DNA of 11,613 bases, taken from assembly GCA_965369805.1 (NCBI GenBank), contig CBDURG010000061.1, positions 1 to 11,613 of the forward strand. The letters run 5' to 3'. Both the position numbers and the translations under genes were made by a program. This stretch comes from JAGLRQ01 sp965369805. Its GTDB lineage: Bacteria > Auribacterota > UBA6266. Shown here one piece after another: positions 1-5,918 of this stretch; the stretch's first letter is position 1; the number at the start of each line of letters is the position of its first letter. The notes under the pieces were generated by a model, which saw nothing but the letters and a program-made list of their open reading frames with translations, ran no database searches and was not told the DNA's origin.

Positions 1-3
1 CCT

Positions 4-12
4 TTTTCCACA
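4..12 (+). promoter_or_regulatory. DnaA box (TTTTCCACA)
   Basis: The 9-mer TTTTCCACA fits the relaxed consensus TTWTNCACA. It lies on the far side of the AT-rich and trio segment from dnaA, so boxes bracket the putative unwinding element. Confidence 0.6.
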
Positions 13-51
13 AAATTGCTATTGCTTAATACTATTACATATAAATATCTT

Positions 52-69
52 TAGTAGTAGTAGTATTAA
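52..69 (-). promoter_or_regulatory. DnaA-trio array
   Basis: The plus strand reads TAG four times, then TAT and TAA, directly followed by GGGG at 71-74. Read 3' to 5' this gives AAT, TAT, GAT, GAT, GAT, GAT. Five of the six units fit the known trio consensus (G/A, A, T/A), which DnaA binds as single strand during opening. The array lies between a GC block and a long AT-rich stretch, as expected. Confidence 0.65.
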
Positions 70-78
70 TGGGGTGTT

Positions 79-87
79 AGTATATCA
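79..87 (-). promoter_or_regulatory. Extended -10 promoter, probably for dnaN
   Basis: On the minus strand TGA precedes TATACT (-10 at 79-84), an extended -10 element. No good -35 hexamer lies 17 bases upstream, where the near-palindrome GATAAACTTATC occupies the spacer. The start point would fall inside the GC block and trio, so transcription and origin opening could interfere. Confidence 0.4.
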
Positions 88-140
88 GATAAGTTTATCA
101 TTTCCGAGTAAAAAAGGATTCAAAAACTTTGTTGAAAACT

Positions 141-149
141 TGTTGATAA
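141..149 (-). promoter_or_regulatory. DnaA box, one mismatch (TTATCAACA)
   Basis: The plus strand shows TGTTGATAA, the reverse complement of TTATCAACA, one base off TTATCCACA. It sits 8 bases from a consensus-fitting box at 158-166, in opposite orientation. Several other TTGTTAA and GTTGAAAAC words nearby look like degenerate boxes. Confidence 0.5.
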
Positions 150-157
150 CACATATG

Positions 158-166
158 TTATTCACA
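158..166 (+). promoter_or_regulatory. DnaA box (TTATTCACA)
   Basis: TTATTCACA fits TTWTNCACA exactly. It lies 53 bases beyond the dnaA stop codon, in the dnaA-proximal half of the putative origin. Confidence 0.6.
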
Positions 167-219
167 GCTTAGAAAAAACTCCACATTTATTAACAAAAGA
201 TTAACAACTTCTGAATACT

Positions 220-1560
220 TTATTCCTTTATTTTTTTTGTAAGCATTTCTATCGTTCTATTGAAATTTTTATCCTGGTCAATCTTCTTTTGAATCTGGCT
301 TACCGCGTACATTACAGTTGTATGGTCACGCCCGCCAAAAGAGTTTCCGATTTCAGGAAGAGACGCTTTTGTAAGCATCCTTGATAAATACATAGCTACC
401 TGGCGCGGGAAGGCTATCTGCTGGGGTTTTTTCTTGCTTTGCATATCAGCGACCCTTATATCGTAATATTCGGCGGTTTTTTTCTGAATAGATTCTATAC
501 TGATGTTTTTTTCTTCAATAACAGTTAGGAGGTTCCCAAGAATCTGCTCAGCAATTCCTGCCGTAATTTCTGTGTCCGGGTCAAGAGATACATATGCCGC
601 CAGCCTTTTAAGCGCGCCCTCTAATTTTCTCACGTTGGATTTTATTCTTTCAGCTATAAAGGTTATTATCTCATCGCTGATTTTTATGGAGAAACCTTTT
701 CTTTTTTCTCTTAAGATCGCGATTCTTGTTTCAAGATTGGGAATCTGTATGTCTCCCAAAAACCCCATTTCAAAACGGTTAACAAGCCTGTTTTCAAGCC
801 TTGGAATTTCGTCAGGCGGCCTGTCACTTGAAACAACAATTTGTTTACTTGCGTCATAAAGGGCATTAAATGTGTGAAAAAATTCTTCCTGCATCATTTC
901 CTTTCCGCCGAGAAACTGTATGTCATCTATTAGAAGAACATCTATCCTGCGGTATTTTTCCCTGAATTTAACCATTGTTTTGTTTTGCAGGGCTTCAATC
1001 ATCTGGTTGCCAAAGCTTTCGCTTGTTGTGTAGTACACCCGGGCTCTCTTTTTGTTTATTATTACCTGGTTTCCAATGGCATGCAGCAGGTGGGTTTTTC
1101 CCAGGCCTACTGTGCCGTATATGAAAAGCGGGTTATAAGCCGTTCCAGGGGATTTTACAACGGCGGTACATACAGCATTCGCGAGCCTGTTGCTGTCGCC
1201 GACAATAAAATTCTCGAAAGTAAAGGTGGGTTTTAAGTTTGTTTCAAAATGTCTTTCCATGGACGAAAACAGAGGCAATCTTTTTTTCTGAACAGGTTTT
1301 TCTTCAAAATCCAGATCTCTTCTACTAGACACGACAAACGCTATATCGATTTCATTGTCGGTTACTTTTTTTGCGATGGTTTTTATACTGTCGAGGTAAT
1401 GGTCCTTGACCCAATTAGCGTGAAATTTTATGGGAGAAGACAGTGTAAGCTGATTCTCGTCGAAAGAAACCGGTTTTAGCGGTTTAATCCAATCATCGTA
1501 CGCATAGGCCGTGAGCTCTTTTTCCAGATCTTTACAAATTTTTCTCCACAAATTTTCCAA
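220..1560 (-). CDS. dnaA: Chromosomal replication initiator protein DnaA
   Basis: This AAA+ initiator binds DnaA boxes and opens oriC. At 446 residues it has the usual length. Domain I covers about 1-80 and a short linker follows. The ATPase core has Walker A GTVGLGKT at 149-156 (second position Thr where most family members have Gly), Walker B VLLIDD at 208-213, sensor I around 242-246, the arginine-finger region NRFEMG at 261-266 and a sensor II Arg near 311. Domain IV carries the DNA-binding signature GGRDHTTVMYA at 409-419. The start is TTG: the frame has no ATG before residue 101, domain I begins right at this codon, and AAAGGG lies 9 bases upstream. A TTG start with a weak ribosome site would keep translation low. 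The gene reads toward the trio-containing gap, as in the dnaA-dnaN arrangement. Confidence 0.97.
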   Translation of the reverse strand: MENLWRKICKDLEKELTAYAYDDWIKPLKPVSFDENQLTLSSPIKFHANWVKDHYLDSIKTIAKKVTDNEIDIAFVVSSRRDLDFEEKPVQKKRLPLFSSMERHFETNLKPTFTFENFIVGDSNRLANAVCTAVVKSPGTAYNPLFIYGTVGLGKTHLLHAIGNQVIINKKRARVYYTTSESFGNQMIEALQNKTMVKFREKYRRIDVLLIDDIQFLGGKEMMQEEFFHTFNALYDASKQIVVSSDRPPDEIPRLENRLVNRFEMGFLGDIQIPNLETRIAILREKRKGFSIKISDEIITFIAERIKSNVRKLEGALKRLAAYVSLDPDTEITAGIAEQILGNLLTVIEEKNISIESIQKKTAEYYDIRVADMQSKKKPQQIAFPRQVAMYLSRMLTKASLPEIGNSFGGRDHTTVMYAVSQIQKKIDQDKNFNRTIEMLTKKIKE

Positions 1561-1598
1561 TTTCTGTAACCCTTTGGTAACGTTTCTGATTTTATCCT

Positions 1599-1607
1599 TT
1601 ATCCACA
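1599..1607 (+). promoter_or_regulatory. Perfect DnaA box in the dnaA leader
   Basis: TTATCCACA is the exact consensus. It lies between the dnaA promoter and the TTG start, about 40 bases downstream of the predicted transcription start, a position suited to autorepression. Confidence 0.75.
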
Positions 1608-1655
1608 GGTTTTCCCCAAACGGTGATAAGACAGAACACAGCTTAAGAATACAGA

Positions 1656-1684
1656 ATTATGTCAATATCGTGGTTCCTTGTCAA
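1656..1684 (-). promoter_or_regulatory. dnaA promoter
   Basis: On the minus strand a perfect -35 TTGACA (1679-1684), a 17-base spacer and the -10 CATAAT (1656-1661) point at dnaA. Transcription would start near 1649, giving a leader of about 88 bases. A perfect DnaA box at 1599-1607 lies inside that leader, so repression by DnaA itself is likely. Confidence 0.75.
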
Positions 1685-1774
1685 GAAAAGAGTTGTTGTG
1701 TCCTAAAAAACTAACAACGTAGTACAAGGTTTTGTAACTCGCGGTGTGCCAGGATATTACAAATAAGCATCACT

Positions 1775-1783
1775 TGTGGATAA
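1775..1783 (-). promoter_or_regulatory. Perfect DnaA box upstream of dnaA
   Basis: TGTGGATAA on the plus strand is the reverse complement of TTATCCACA. It is about 90 bases upstream of the -35 hexamer and is followed by a second ACTTGTGG word. With the boxes at 4-166 it gives clusters on both sides of dnaA. Confidence 0.7.
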
Positions 1784-2096
1784 CTTGTGGGGTTTTATTG
1801 TGTTTGGTTTGGTTTCTCGTCAGACAAGACGCGGTTTTTTAAAAATTTTTTCGAAGCGAGGAGAGAAAAAATAATTTAACAAGCTGCTCACATGTTATTA
1901 ACAAGTCCGAAAAGAAGAAAACCGTGTGAAAAATTACTGTCGAGGAAAAAGCAATTATTGACGGTGAAGGTAATTAATTAACATGGTTATCATCAGGGTA
2001 AAATTCACGAAAAATACACCGAAAACCAAAGCAAAGGCGCTCCATTTTGGGGTATGGTAAATTCTGGTTCGGAGAGGTTTTTCAGAAGCTTGTGAA

Positions 2097-3191
2097 TCAG
2101 GCTGTAGCGCGCAGCGCAAGTTCTGTTTCCGTAACAAGTTCGTCCATTAATTCTTTCACGGAAACGATTTTTTTGATTCTTGAGACTGTGCTTCCGGCGA
2201 ACACAACAGCATTGTCGAGATCTCCCTTTACCGCGTTGAGTAAAGCCTTGGCTATGCAGTAAGGTGCTTTTGCGGGGTCACATGTTTTAAGGCATTTATA
2301 CTTGCAGACAAAAGGAAATTTTACGCCCTGCATTATTTTTTCGACAAATTTTGTTCTTATTGTTCTTCCCGGCAGACCCACAGGGCTTTTTATAATAAAG
2401 GTATCTTGTGTTTCTGTTTTAAGATATAGCTGTTTAAAGTCATCAGGGACAGAACATTCTTCTGTGGCGACAAAACGAGTTCCTATTTGAACACCGCTTG
2501 CTCCCAGATTTAGAATTTCGGCAATGTCTTTGCCGTTAAAAATACCGCCTCCCGCGATAACAGGTATCTTTACATTTAAATCTTTTTCATATTGTCTGAC
2601 TGTTTTTAAAATCTCGGTTAGAAGTTCTTCCAGGCTGGCTGTTTTTTCTTGCCGCAGGTCTTCAAATCTATATCCTAAATGGCCGCCGGCAAGAGGCCCC
2701 TCTACAACAATAGCGTCGGGTACGCGGTTATAGCGTTTTTTCCAGGTTTTTATTATCAAGTCGGCTACCCTTACAGAAGAAACAATGGGTATCAGCTTTG
2801 CCGTGGAGCCCGCGGTGAGTGCCGGCATTTTCAGAGGCAGGCCGGCGCCTGAAACAATAAAATCTATTTGTTCCGATACGGCAGCCTTTACCAGATCTTC
2901 GTAATTGGAAAGAGCTACCATTATGTTAACACCCACAACACCCTGTGTTAACTCTTTGGCCCGCCGTATTTCTTTTCTGAGAGCGTCGTTTGAGTTTGCG
3001 ACAAAATCTTTTATCCCGCTTTCTTCAGCCTCAACTGAGAGCCCTACGCTGGCTATGGTTCCTGCTCCTCCGCAATTCGCGACAGCGCTGGCCAGAGCTG
3101 ACGTAGAAACCCTAACGCCCATACCGCCCTGAATAATTGGCACCTTTATTTCTATATCGCCGATTACAAGTGGTTTTAATGTCTCACCCAT
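2097..3191 (-). CDS. Nitronate monooxygenase / FMN-dependent oxidoreductase with C-terminal cysteine cluster
   Basis: This is a TIM-barrel flavoprotein of the nitronate monooxygenase (2-nitropropane dioxygenase) / FabK superfamily. Family motifs are QGGMG at 21-25, the AGGHLG segment with H171 at the catalytic histidine position of nitronate monooxygenases, GGGIFNG at 214-220 and the phosphate-binding QIGTRF at 235-240. At 364 residues it is longer than typical FabK (about 310-320). The extra C-terminal part has four cysteines, C296, C300, C304 and C312. I believe this pattern recurs in a subfamily of anaerobes, and it could bind a metal or an Fe-S cluster. The ATG has AAGGA 11 bases upstream. 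It begins 32 bases after the csp stop, so it probably shares the csp transcript. An enoyl-ACP reductase role is the main alternative. Confidence 0.85.
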   Translation of the reverse strand: MGETLKPLVIGDIEIKVPIIQGGMGVRVSTSALASAVANCGGAGTIASVGLSVEAEESGIKDFVANSNDALRKEIRRAKELTQGVVGVNIMVALSNYEDLVKAAVSEQIDFIVSGAGLPLKMPALTAGSTAKLIPIVSSVRVADLIIKTWKKRYNRVPDAIVVEGPLAGGHLGYRFEDLRQEKTASLEELLTEILKTVRQYEKDLNVKIPVIAGGGIFNGKDIAEILNLGASGVQIGTRFVATEECSVPDDFKQLYLKTETQDTFIIKSPVGLPGRTIRTKFVEKIMQGVKFPFVCKYKCLKTCDPAKAPYCIAKALLNAVKGDLDNAVVFAGSTVSRIKKIVSVKELMDELVTETELALRATA

Positions 3192-3208
3192 AGAAGCACT
3201 ATCCTTTT

Positions 3209-3229
3209 TTGTAACCGTTTTTGTTACAA
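3209..3229 (-). other. Hairpin across the csp stop codon
   Basis: TTGTAAC (3209-3215) and GTTACAA (3223-3229) form a 7-bp stem with a 7-base loop that includes the csp stop. No U-run follows on the minus strand, so it is not a normal terminator. It sits just ahead of the ribosome site of the next gene and could be an RNA-processing or stability element. Confidence 0.35.
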
Positions 3230-3424
3230 CTTAACAACATTCGTAGCCTGCTCGCCTTTAGGGCCGCTTTGAGTCTCACACTCGATTTTTTGCCCTTCAT
3301 TCAAAGACTTAAAACCATCACCCTGGATTTCAGAATGATGAACAAAAATATCTTCACCAGATTCAAGAGTGATAAACCCGAAACCTTTTTTGTCATTAAA
3401 CCATTTTACTTCGCCTTTTGCCAT
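3224..3424 (-). CDS. Cold-shock domain protein (CspA family)
   Basis: This single-OB-fold nucleic acid chaperone binds single-stranded RNA or DNA and melts RNA structure. It has 66 residues, the normal length. RNP1 KGFGFI lies at 13-18 and RNP2 DIFVHH at 25-30, with the family opening MAKGEVKWFN. The frame stays open 27 codons further upstream, but the chosen ATG at 3424 is right because it matches the family N-terminus and has AAGGAG about 8 bases before it. The gene has its own promoter near 3573-3602 and a long structured leader, as seen in cspA-type genes. The nitronate monooxygenase gene follows after 32 bases, probably in the same transcript. Confidence 0.95.
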   Translation of the reverse strand: MAKGEVKWFNDKKGFGFITLESGEDIFVHHSEIQGDGFKSLNEGQKIECETQSGPKGEQATNVVKL

Positions 3425-3471
3425 TACTGCTCTCCTTCTTTCTTTTTGTAAAATTAAATAAATTATAAGAT

Positions 3472-3512
3472 AGAAAACAAAACCGCAAAGCGATCTTTCT
3501 AACACCTTGCGG
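3472..3512 (-). terminator. Terminator-like hairpin inside the csp leader
   Basis: On the minus strand CCGCAA (3512-3507) pairs with TTGCGG (3488-3483) across an 18-base loop, followed at once by TTTTGTTTTCT (3482-3472). It looks like a modest intrinsic terminator. Lying between the good promoter and the csp start, it would act either as an attenuator or as the end of the upstream ppiC transcript, with a second promoter at 3462-3467. Confidence 0.45.
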
Positions 3513-3572
3513 CCTAAGATTTCTGTCTTTATTCTTTAATTTTACCACCTGCAATTGTAATTATTAAGGTGG

Positions 3573-3602
3573 ACTATATCTCAGTTAATACCGGAATGTC
3601 AA
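3573..3602 (-). promoter_or_regulatory. csp promoter
   Basis: The minus strand has a perfect -35 TTGACA (3597-3602), an 18-base spacer and the -10 TATAGT (3573-3578). Transcription would start near 3566, giving a leader of about 140 bases, comparable with the long leaders of cold-inducible csp genes. A second possible -10 TATAAT lies at 3462-3467, with only a poor -35. Confidence 0.65.
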
Positions 3603-3635
3603 TATAAAAAGTTGTTCTATAAATTCCCCGTATAA

Positions 3636-3914
3636 TTACCCGCGGTTGGTTATTTCAATAAGATGAAAACCAAACTGTGTTTGAACAGGGCCGTGAACTT
3701 TTCCGACATCTTCATTAAAAACAACTTGATCAAATTCCCGAACCATTTGTCCCGGGGAAAATTCACCCAGAACTCCACCGCTCTGGCCGGAAGGACACTG
3801 GGAATATTTTTTTGCCAATTCGGCAAAATCAGTTCCGGTTTCAATCTGTTTTTTGATGTTTTCACATTCTTCCTGTGTTTTTACCAGGATATGACGTGCC
3901 GCGGCTTTAACCAT
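3636..3914 (-). CDS. ppiC: Parvulin-type peptidyl-prolyl cis-trans isomerase (PpiC-like)
   Basis: This is a small single-domain parvulin of 92 residues that speeds cis-trans isomerisation of X-Pro bonds. It has no signal peptide, so it is cytoplasmic like E. coli PpiC. Family residues are in place: H8 in RHILV, C40 in CPSGQSGG, M57 and F61 in GQMVREFD, and FGFHLIEI with H84. An earlier in-frame ATG at 3926 is rejected because it forms part of the sequence GGAGG, the ribosome site for the ATG at 3914. The protein then starts MVKAAARHILV, aligning with E. coli PpiC. It follows the HAD gene by 49 bases with no terminator between, so it is probably the last gene of the rbp-PPC-HAD-ppiC run. Confidence 0.93.
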   Translation of the reverse strand: MVKAAARHILVKTQEECENIKKQIETGTDFAELAKKYSQCPSGQSGGVLGEFSPGQMVREFDQVVFNEDVGKVHGPVQTQFGFHLIEITNRG

Positions 3915-3963
3915 GGTTACCTCCATTTTTTAATATAATCTTGTGAGGCCTGATATTTACGGG

Positions 3964-4692
3964 TCAGGGTAGCATTAACCGCTCAAGTTCGTCAAGATGA
4001 TTGATGCGCGCGTCCGGAGAAAAATCTCCTTTAGAGGGTTTGAAGATTTCATAGGGTACATACTGGGTTGTGAAAATAGAGTTCATACCCATTTTTTTTG
4101 ATCCCTGCACATCCGCTACCCAATTGTCACCGATATAAACACATTCTGAGGGAGAGAAATCAAGCTGAGACAACATAATTTCGAATGGCCTGGCATGAGG
4201 CTTTACATAACCAACATCGCCGGAAACAACTATTGTTTTAAACATGTTGAATAATCCAATTTTCTTTAAACTGTCGCGGATAGACCGGCCGCACGGATAG
4301 TTTGAGAGAAAACCAAAACAGTATTGTCCGGAAAGCTTGTTCAACAATGACAGAAGGCCGTCGGGGAGTTTTACAATGTTGACAAATGATTCATAACGGG
4401 TCTGAACCAGAATATCTACGTGTGATTTTTCCGGCGTGACATCGTAAATTTCATGGATTAACTCCGAGCAGAGAGATTCCAGAGTACTCTCCCTGCAGTT
4501 GTTATTGAGCGGAGCGGCAATTTGGCGGTCCCTTATGAATTTTAAGCGCGCGGTGTCGCAGGAACCAAACAGCCCTGTCAATGTTTGTTCAAGGACAGAA
4601 TACTGATGGGCAACCTGTGTCGGCCCGAATTCGATAAGAGTGTTTCCAAAATCGAAACAAAGAGCTTTAATTTTTCCTGTTGTAAATGGCAT
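3964..4692 (-). CDS. HAD-superfamily hydrolase (motif I variant DFGNT)
   Basis: This 242-residue HAD-like phosphatase has a four-helix cap between motifs I and II (subclass I). Motif I is CFDFGNTL with nucleophile D14; the usual second Asp is Gly (position 16), a variant also seen in YihX-type sugar-phosphate phosphatases. Motif II Ser is S130 in FGFLSN, motif III Lys is K164 in GYVKPHARPF, and motif IV is GDN at 188-190 with D194. The substrate cannot be told from sequence. The ATG at 4692 lacks a clear ribosome site, but motif I starts only 12 residues later, so little choice exists. It follows the PPC-domain gene by 46 bases, suggesting co-transcription. Confidence 0.88.
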   Translation of the reverse strand: MPFTTGKIKALCFDFGNTLIEFGPTQVAHQYSVLEQTLTGLFGSCDTARLKFIRDRQIAAPLNNNCRESTLESLCSELIHEIYDVTPEKSHVDILVQTRYESFVNIVKLPDGLLSLLNKLSGQYCFGFLSNYPCGRSIRDSLKKIGLFNMFKTIVVSGDVGYVKPHARPFEIMLSQLDFSPSECVYIGDNWVADVQGSKKMGMNSIFTTQYVPYEIFKPSKGDFSPDARINHLDELERLMLP

Positions 4693-4738
4693 GGTTGATT
4701 TTTCTATCTATTTTTTTCCTATTAATGCTGTTTTTATG

Positions 4739-5182
4739 TTAGGGCTTTAATAATTCAAAACCTGTAACAGAATCCAAAACACGAACCGCGGCAGTATCAA
4801 CCAACTCAAATAAGACAACCTCTAATATATGCCATGCCTTTACACCTTTACGGACACAGCCGGTTACCGTTGACGATTTTCTTCCGCAGGATATGTGCAT
4901 ATGCAATACCGGACTGCCTTTTTCCCCTAAGAAAAGGGTTCCTGTTCCTGCTATCTCATGGACATTGTCAAGGACGTGTTCCATCGGGACAACCGGTTTT
5001 TCCCGCCCGTGCTCAGGGCCTACCACAAGCTTGCTGTCTTTGTCAATTCCCCCGAGGATGATTAAAGCCCCCGCGGTAATAGATTTTTCACGGGCAAATT
5101 TTTCAATTTCCTCGTGAATGATATCCCCGTCTTCAAGGCGGATAACAAATATCCTTCCCTGTTTTGCCTGTGAATATTTCAT
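4739..5182 (-). CDS. PPC (DUF296) domain protein
   Basis: This 147-residue single-domain protein belongs to the PPC/DUF296 family, first known as a DNA-binding partner domain in plant AT-hook proteins and found alone in bacteria and archaea. The diagnostic HMHI is at 94-97 (H94, H96 likely metal ligands) with nearby H75. The family's GxGT and TVTGCV segments are also present. It would form a trimer. Its biochemical role in bacteria is not settled, and DNA binding should not be assumed. The ATG lies 11 bases after the rbp stop with AAAGG 8 bases upstream, so it is almost certainly co-transcribed with rbp. Confidence 0.88.
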   Translation of the reverse strand: MKYSQAKQGRIFVIRLEDGDIIHEEIEKFAREKSITAGALIILGGIDKDSKLVVGPEHGREKPVVPMEHVLDNVHEIAGTGTLFLGEKGSPVLHMHISCGRKSSTVTGCVRKGVKAWHILEVVLFELVDTAAVRVLDSVTGFELLKP

Positions 5183-5193
5183 GCTTTTGGCCT

Positions 5194-5754
5194 TTACCTG
5201 CCGCGCCCTTGTCCTCCTCTACTACCGCCGGATCCACCCCTGTTGCCTCCGGATCCGCCTCTGCTGCCTCCGAATCCACCGCTGCTGCCGCCGGATCCGC
5301 CTCTACTGCCTCCGAATCCTCCTTTACTACCGCCGGATCCGCCTCTACTGCCTCCGAATCCACCGCTGCTGCCGCCGGATCCGCCTCTACTGCCTCCGAA
5401 TCCACCCCTGCTGCCGCCGGATCCGCCTCTACTGTTTCCGAATCCACCGCTGCTGCCGCCGGGCCCTCCTCTACTGCCTCCAAATCCACCTCTACCACCA
5501 CTGCGGCCTTCGGTGCGAGGGCGAGCCTCACTCAGGTTAAGCTCTCTTCCTTTCAGCTCTTTACCGCTTAGGCCGTCGATTGCGGACTGCCCTTCAGTTT
5601 TAGAGGCCATCTCCACAAATCCAAATCCTTTTGATTGGCCGCTCTGCTTGTCTTTTATAATGGTAGCGGATTCAACCTGCCCGAATTGTTCTAAAGCCAA
5701 CTTCAGGTCCTCTTCAGTGACCTCATACGACAAATTTCCTACATAGATCTTCAT
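5194..5754 (-). CDS. RRM-type RNA-binding protein with long RGG/glycine-rich tail
   Basis: This 186-residue protein has one RNA recognition motif at 1-76 (RNP2 IYVGNL at 3-8, RNP1 KGFGFVEM at 42-49), then a tail at about 84-186 built almost only of Gly, Ser, Arg and Phe. It resembles the small cold-inducible RRM proteins of cyanobacteria and other Gram-negatives, which bind RNA and may act as chaperones. The tail has many RGG and FGG units, is probably disordered, and is much longer than in most bacterial homologues. The start at 5754 is chosen over one 15 codons upstream because AGGAG lies 8 bases before it and the RRM begins there. Two candidate promoters lie upstream. It heads the rbp-PPC-HAD-ppiC run. 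Confidence 0.94.
   Translation of the reverse strand: MKIYVGNLSYEVTEEDLKLALEQFGQVESATIIKDKQSGQSKGFGFVEMASKTEGQSAIDGLSGKELKGRELNLSEARPRTEGRSGGRGGFGGSRGGPGGSSGGFGNSRGGSGGSRGGFGGSRGGSGGSSGGFGGSRGGSGGSKGGFGGSRGGSGGSSGGFGGSRGGSGGNRGGSGGSRGGQGRGR
5197..5490 (-). repeat. 42-bp tandem repeat coding the RGG tail
   Basis: Seven units of 42 bp (14 codons, GGFGGSRGGSGGSx) cover residues 89-186. Each unit consists of two 21-bp halves (GGFGGSR and GGSGGSx). The middle five units are nearly identical, with the 14th residue changing among Ser, Lys and Arg. The first and last are degenerate. Because the unit is a multiple of three, copy-number change would alter tail length without breaking the frame. Confidence 0.92.
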
Positions 5755-5824
5755 CCCAATCTCCTTTTGTAATAAATTGTAAATTTTCACACGGCCCAAC
5801 GGCCTGGATCAGCCACATTGCGCG

Positions 5825-5853
5825 AGCATAACATCAATATTTTATTGTCGCAA
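5825..5853 (-). promoter_or_regulatory. rbp promoter P1
   Basis: The minus strand has -35 TTGCGA (5848-5853), a 17-base spacer and -10 TATGCT (5825-5830). The start near 5818 gives a leader of about 64 bases containing a small GGCC-GTTG-GGCC hairpin (5793-5804). Confidence 0.6.
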
Positions 5854-5889
5854 GCGCTTATTCAGTCGAGGTGAAAGTAATTAGATTGA

Positions 5890-5918
5890 ATTATTGTTTT
5901 TTTTCTCATTTTTGTCAA
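5890..5918 (-). promoter_or_regulatory. rbp promoter P2
   Basis: A perfect -35 TTGACA (5913-5918), a 17-base A-rich spacer and -10 AATAAT (5890-5895) lie about 65 bases upstream of P1 and point the same way. This would give a second, longer leader for rbp. Confidence 0.5.

Larger units (their letters stand above)
1..219. other. oriC: Probable oriC unwinding region between dnaA and (off-window) dnaN
   Basis: This AT-rich gap follows the dnaA stop. Read on the minus strand, away from dnaA, it holds DnaA-box-like 9-mers (141-149, 158-166), a short GC block (71-76), a triplet array (52-69), an AT-rich stretch (13-51) and another box (4-12). That order matches the basal unwinding system described downstream of dnaA in Bacillus subtilis: boxes, GC-rich segment, DnaA-trios, AT-rich DUE. 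The gap of about 65 bp between the boxes and the GC block is longer than in Bacillus, and I see no good box directly beside the trio. The gene expected to the left is dnaN, but that is inference from usual synteny. Confidence 0.7.
1561..2096. other. Gene-free region upstream of dnaA
   Basis: This 536-base stretch holds the dnaA promoter and leader, two perfect DnaA boxes, an A/T block around 1834-1851 and weaker box-like words such as TGTTATTAACA at 1893-1903. The part from about 1900 to 2096 is the tail region of the nitronate monooxygenase gene. It has one poor hairpin (CCAAA...TTTGG followed by TTTT on the minus strand, near 2027-2055) that might be a weak terminator. I see no RNA gene and no convincing protein gene. 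rpmH, a common neighbour upstream of dnaA, is absent. Confidence 0.6.

Noticed and set aside
1955..2137. 60-codon minus-strand frame with a hydrophobic segment, overlapping the end of the nitronate monooxygenase gene
   Set aside because: It starts at TTG inside the upstream gene, has no ribosome site, and the hydrophobic part comes from AT-rich non-coding sequence. A small membrane peptide cannot be excluded, but nothing supports it.
5221..5480. Repeated array considered as CRISPR
   Set aside because: The repeats are contiguous 42-bp units without spacers and encode a glycine-rich protein tail in frame.
5118..5746. Long open frames on the plus strand and in other frames rich in Pro/Leu, Ser/Ala or Cys/Arg
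   Set aside because: They are antisense or alternate-frame readings of the 42-bp glycine-coding repeat, which contains no stops in any frame.
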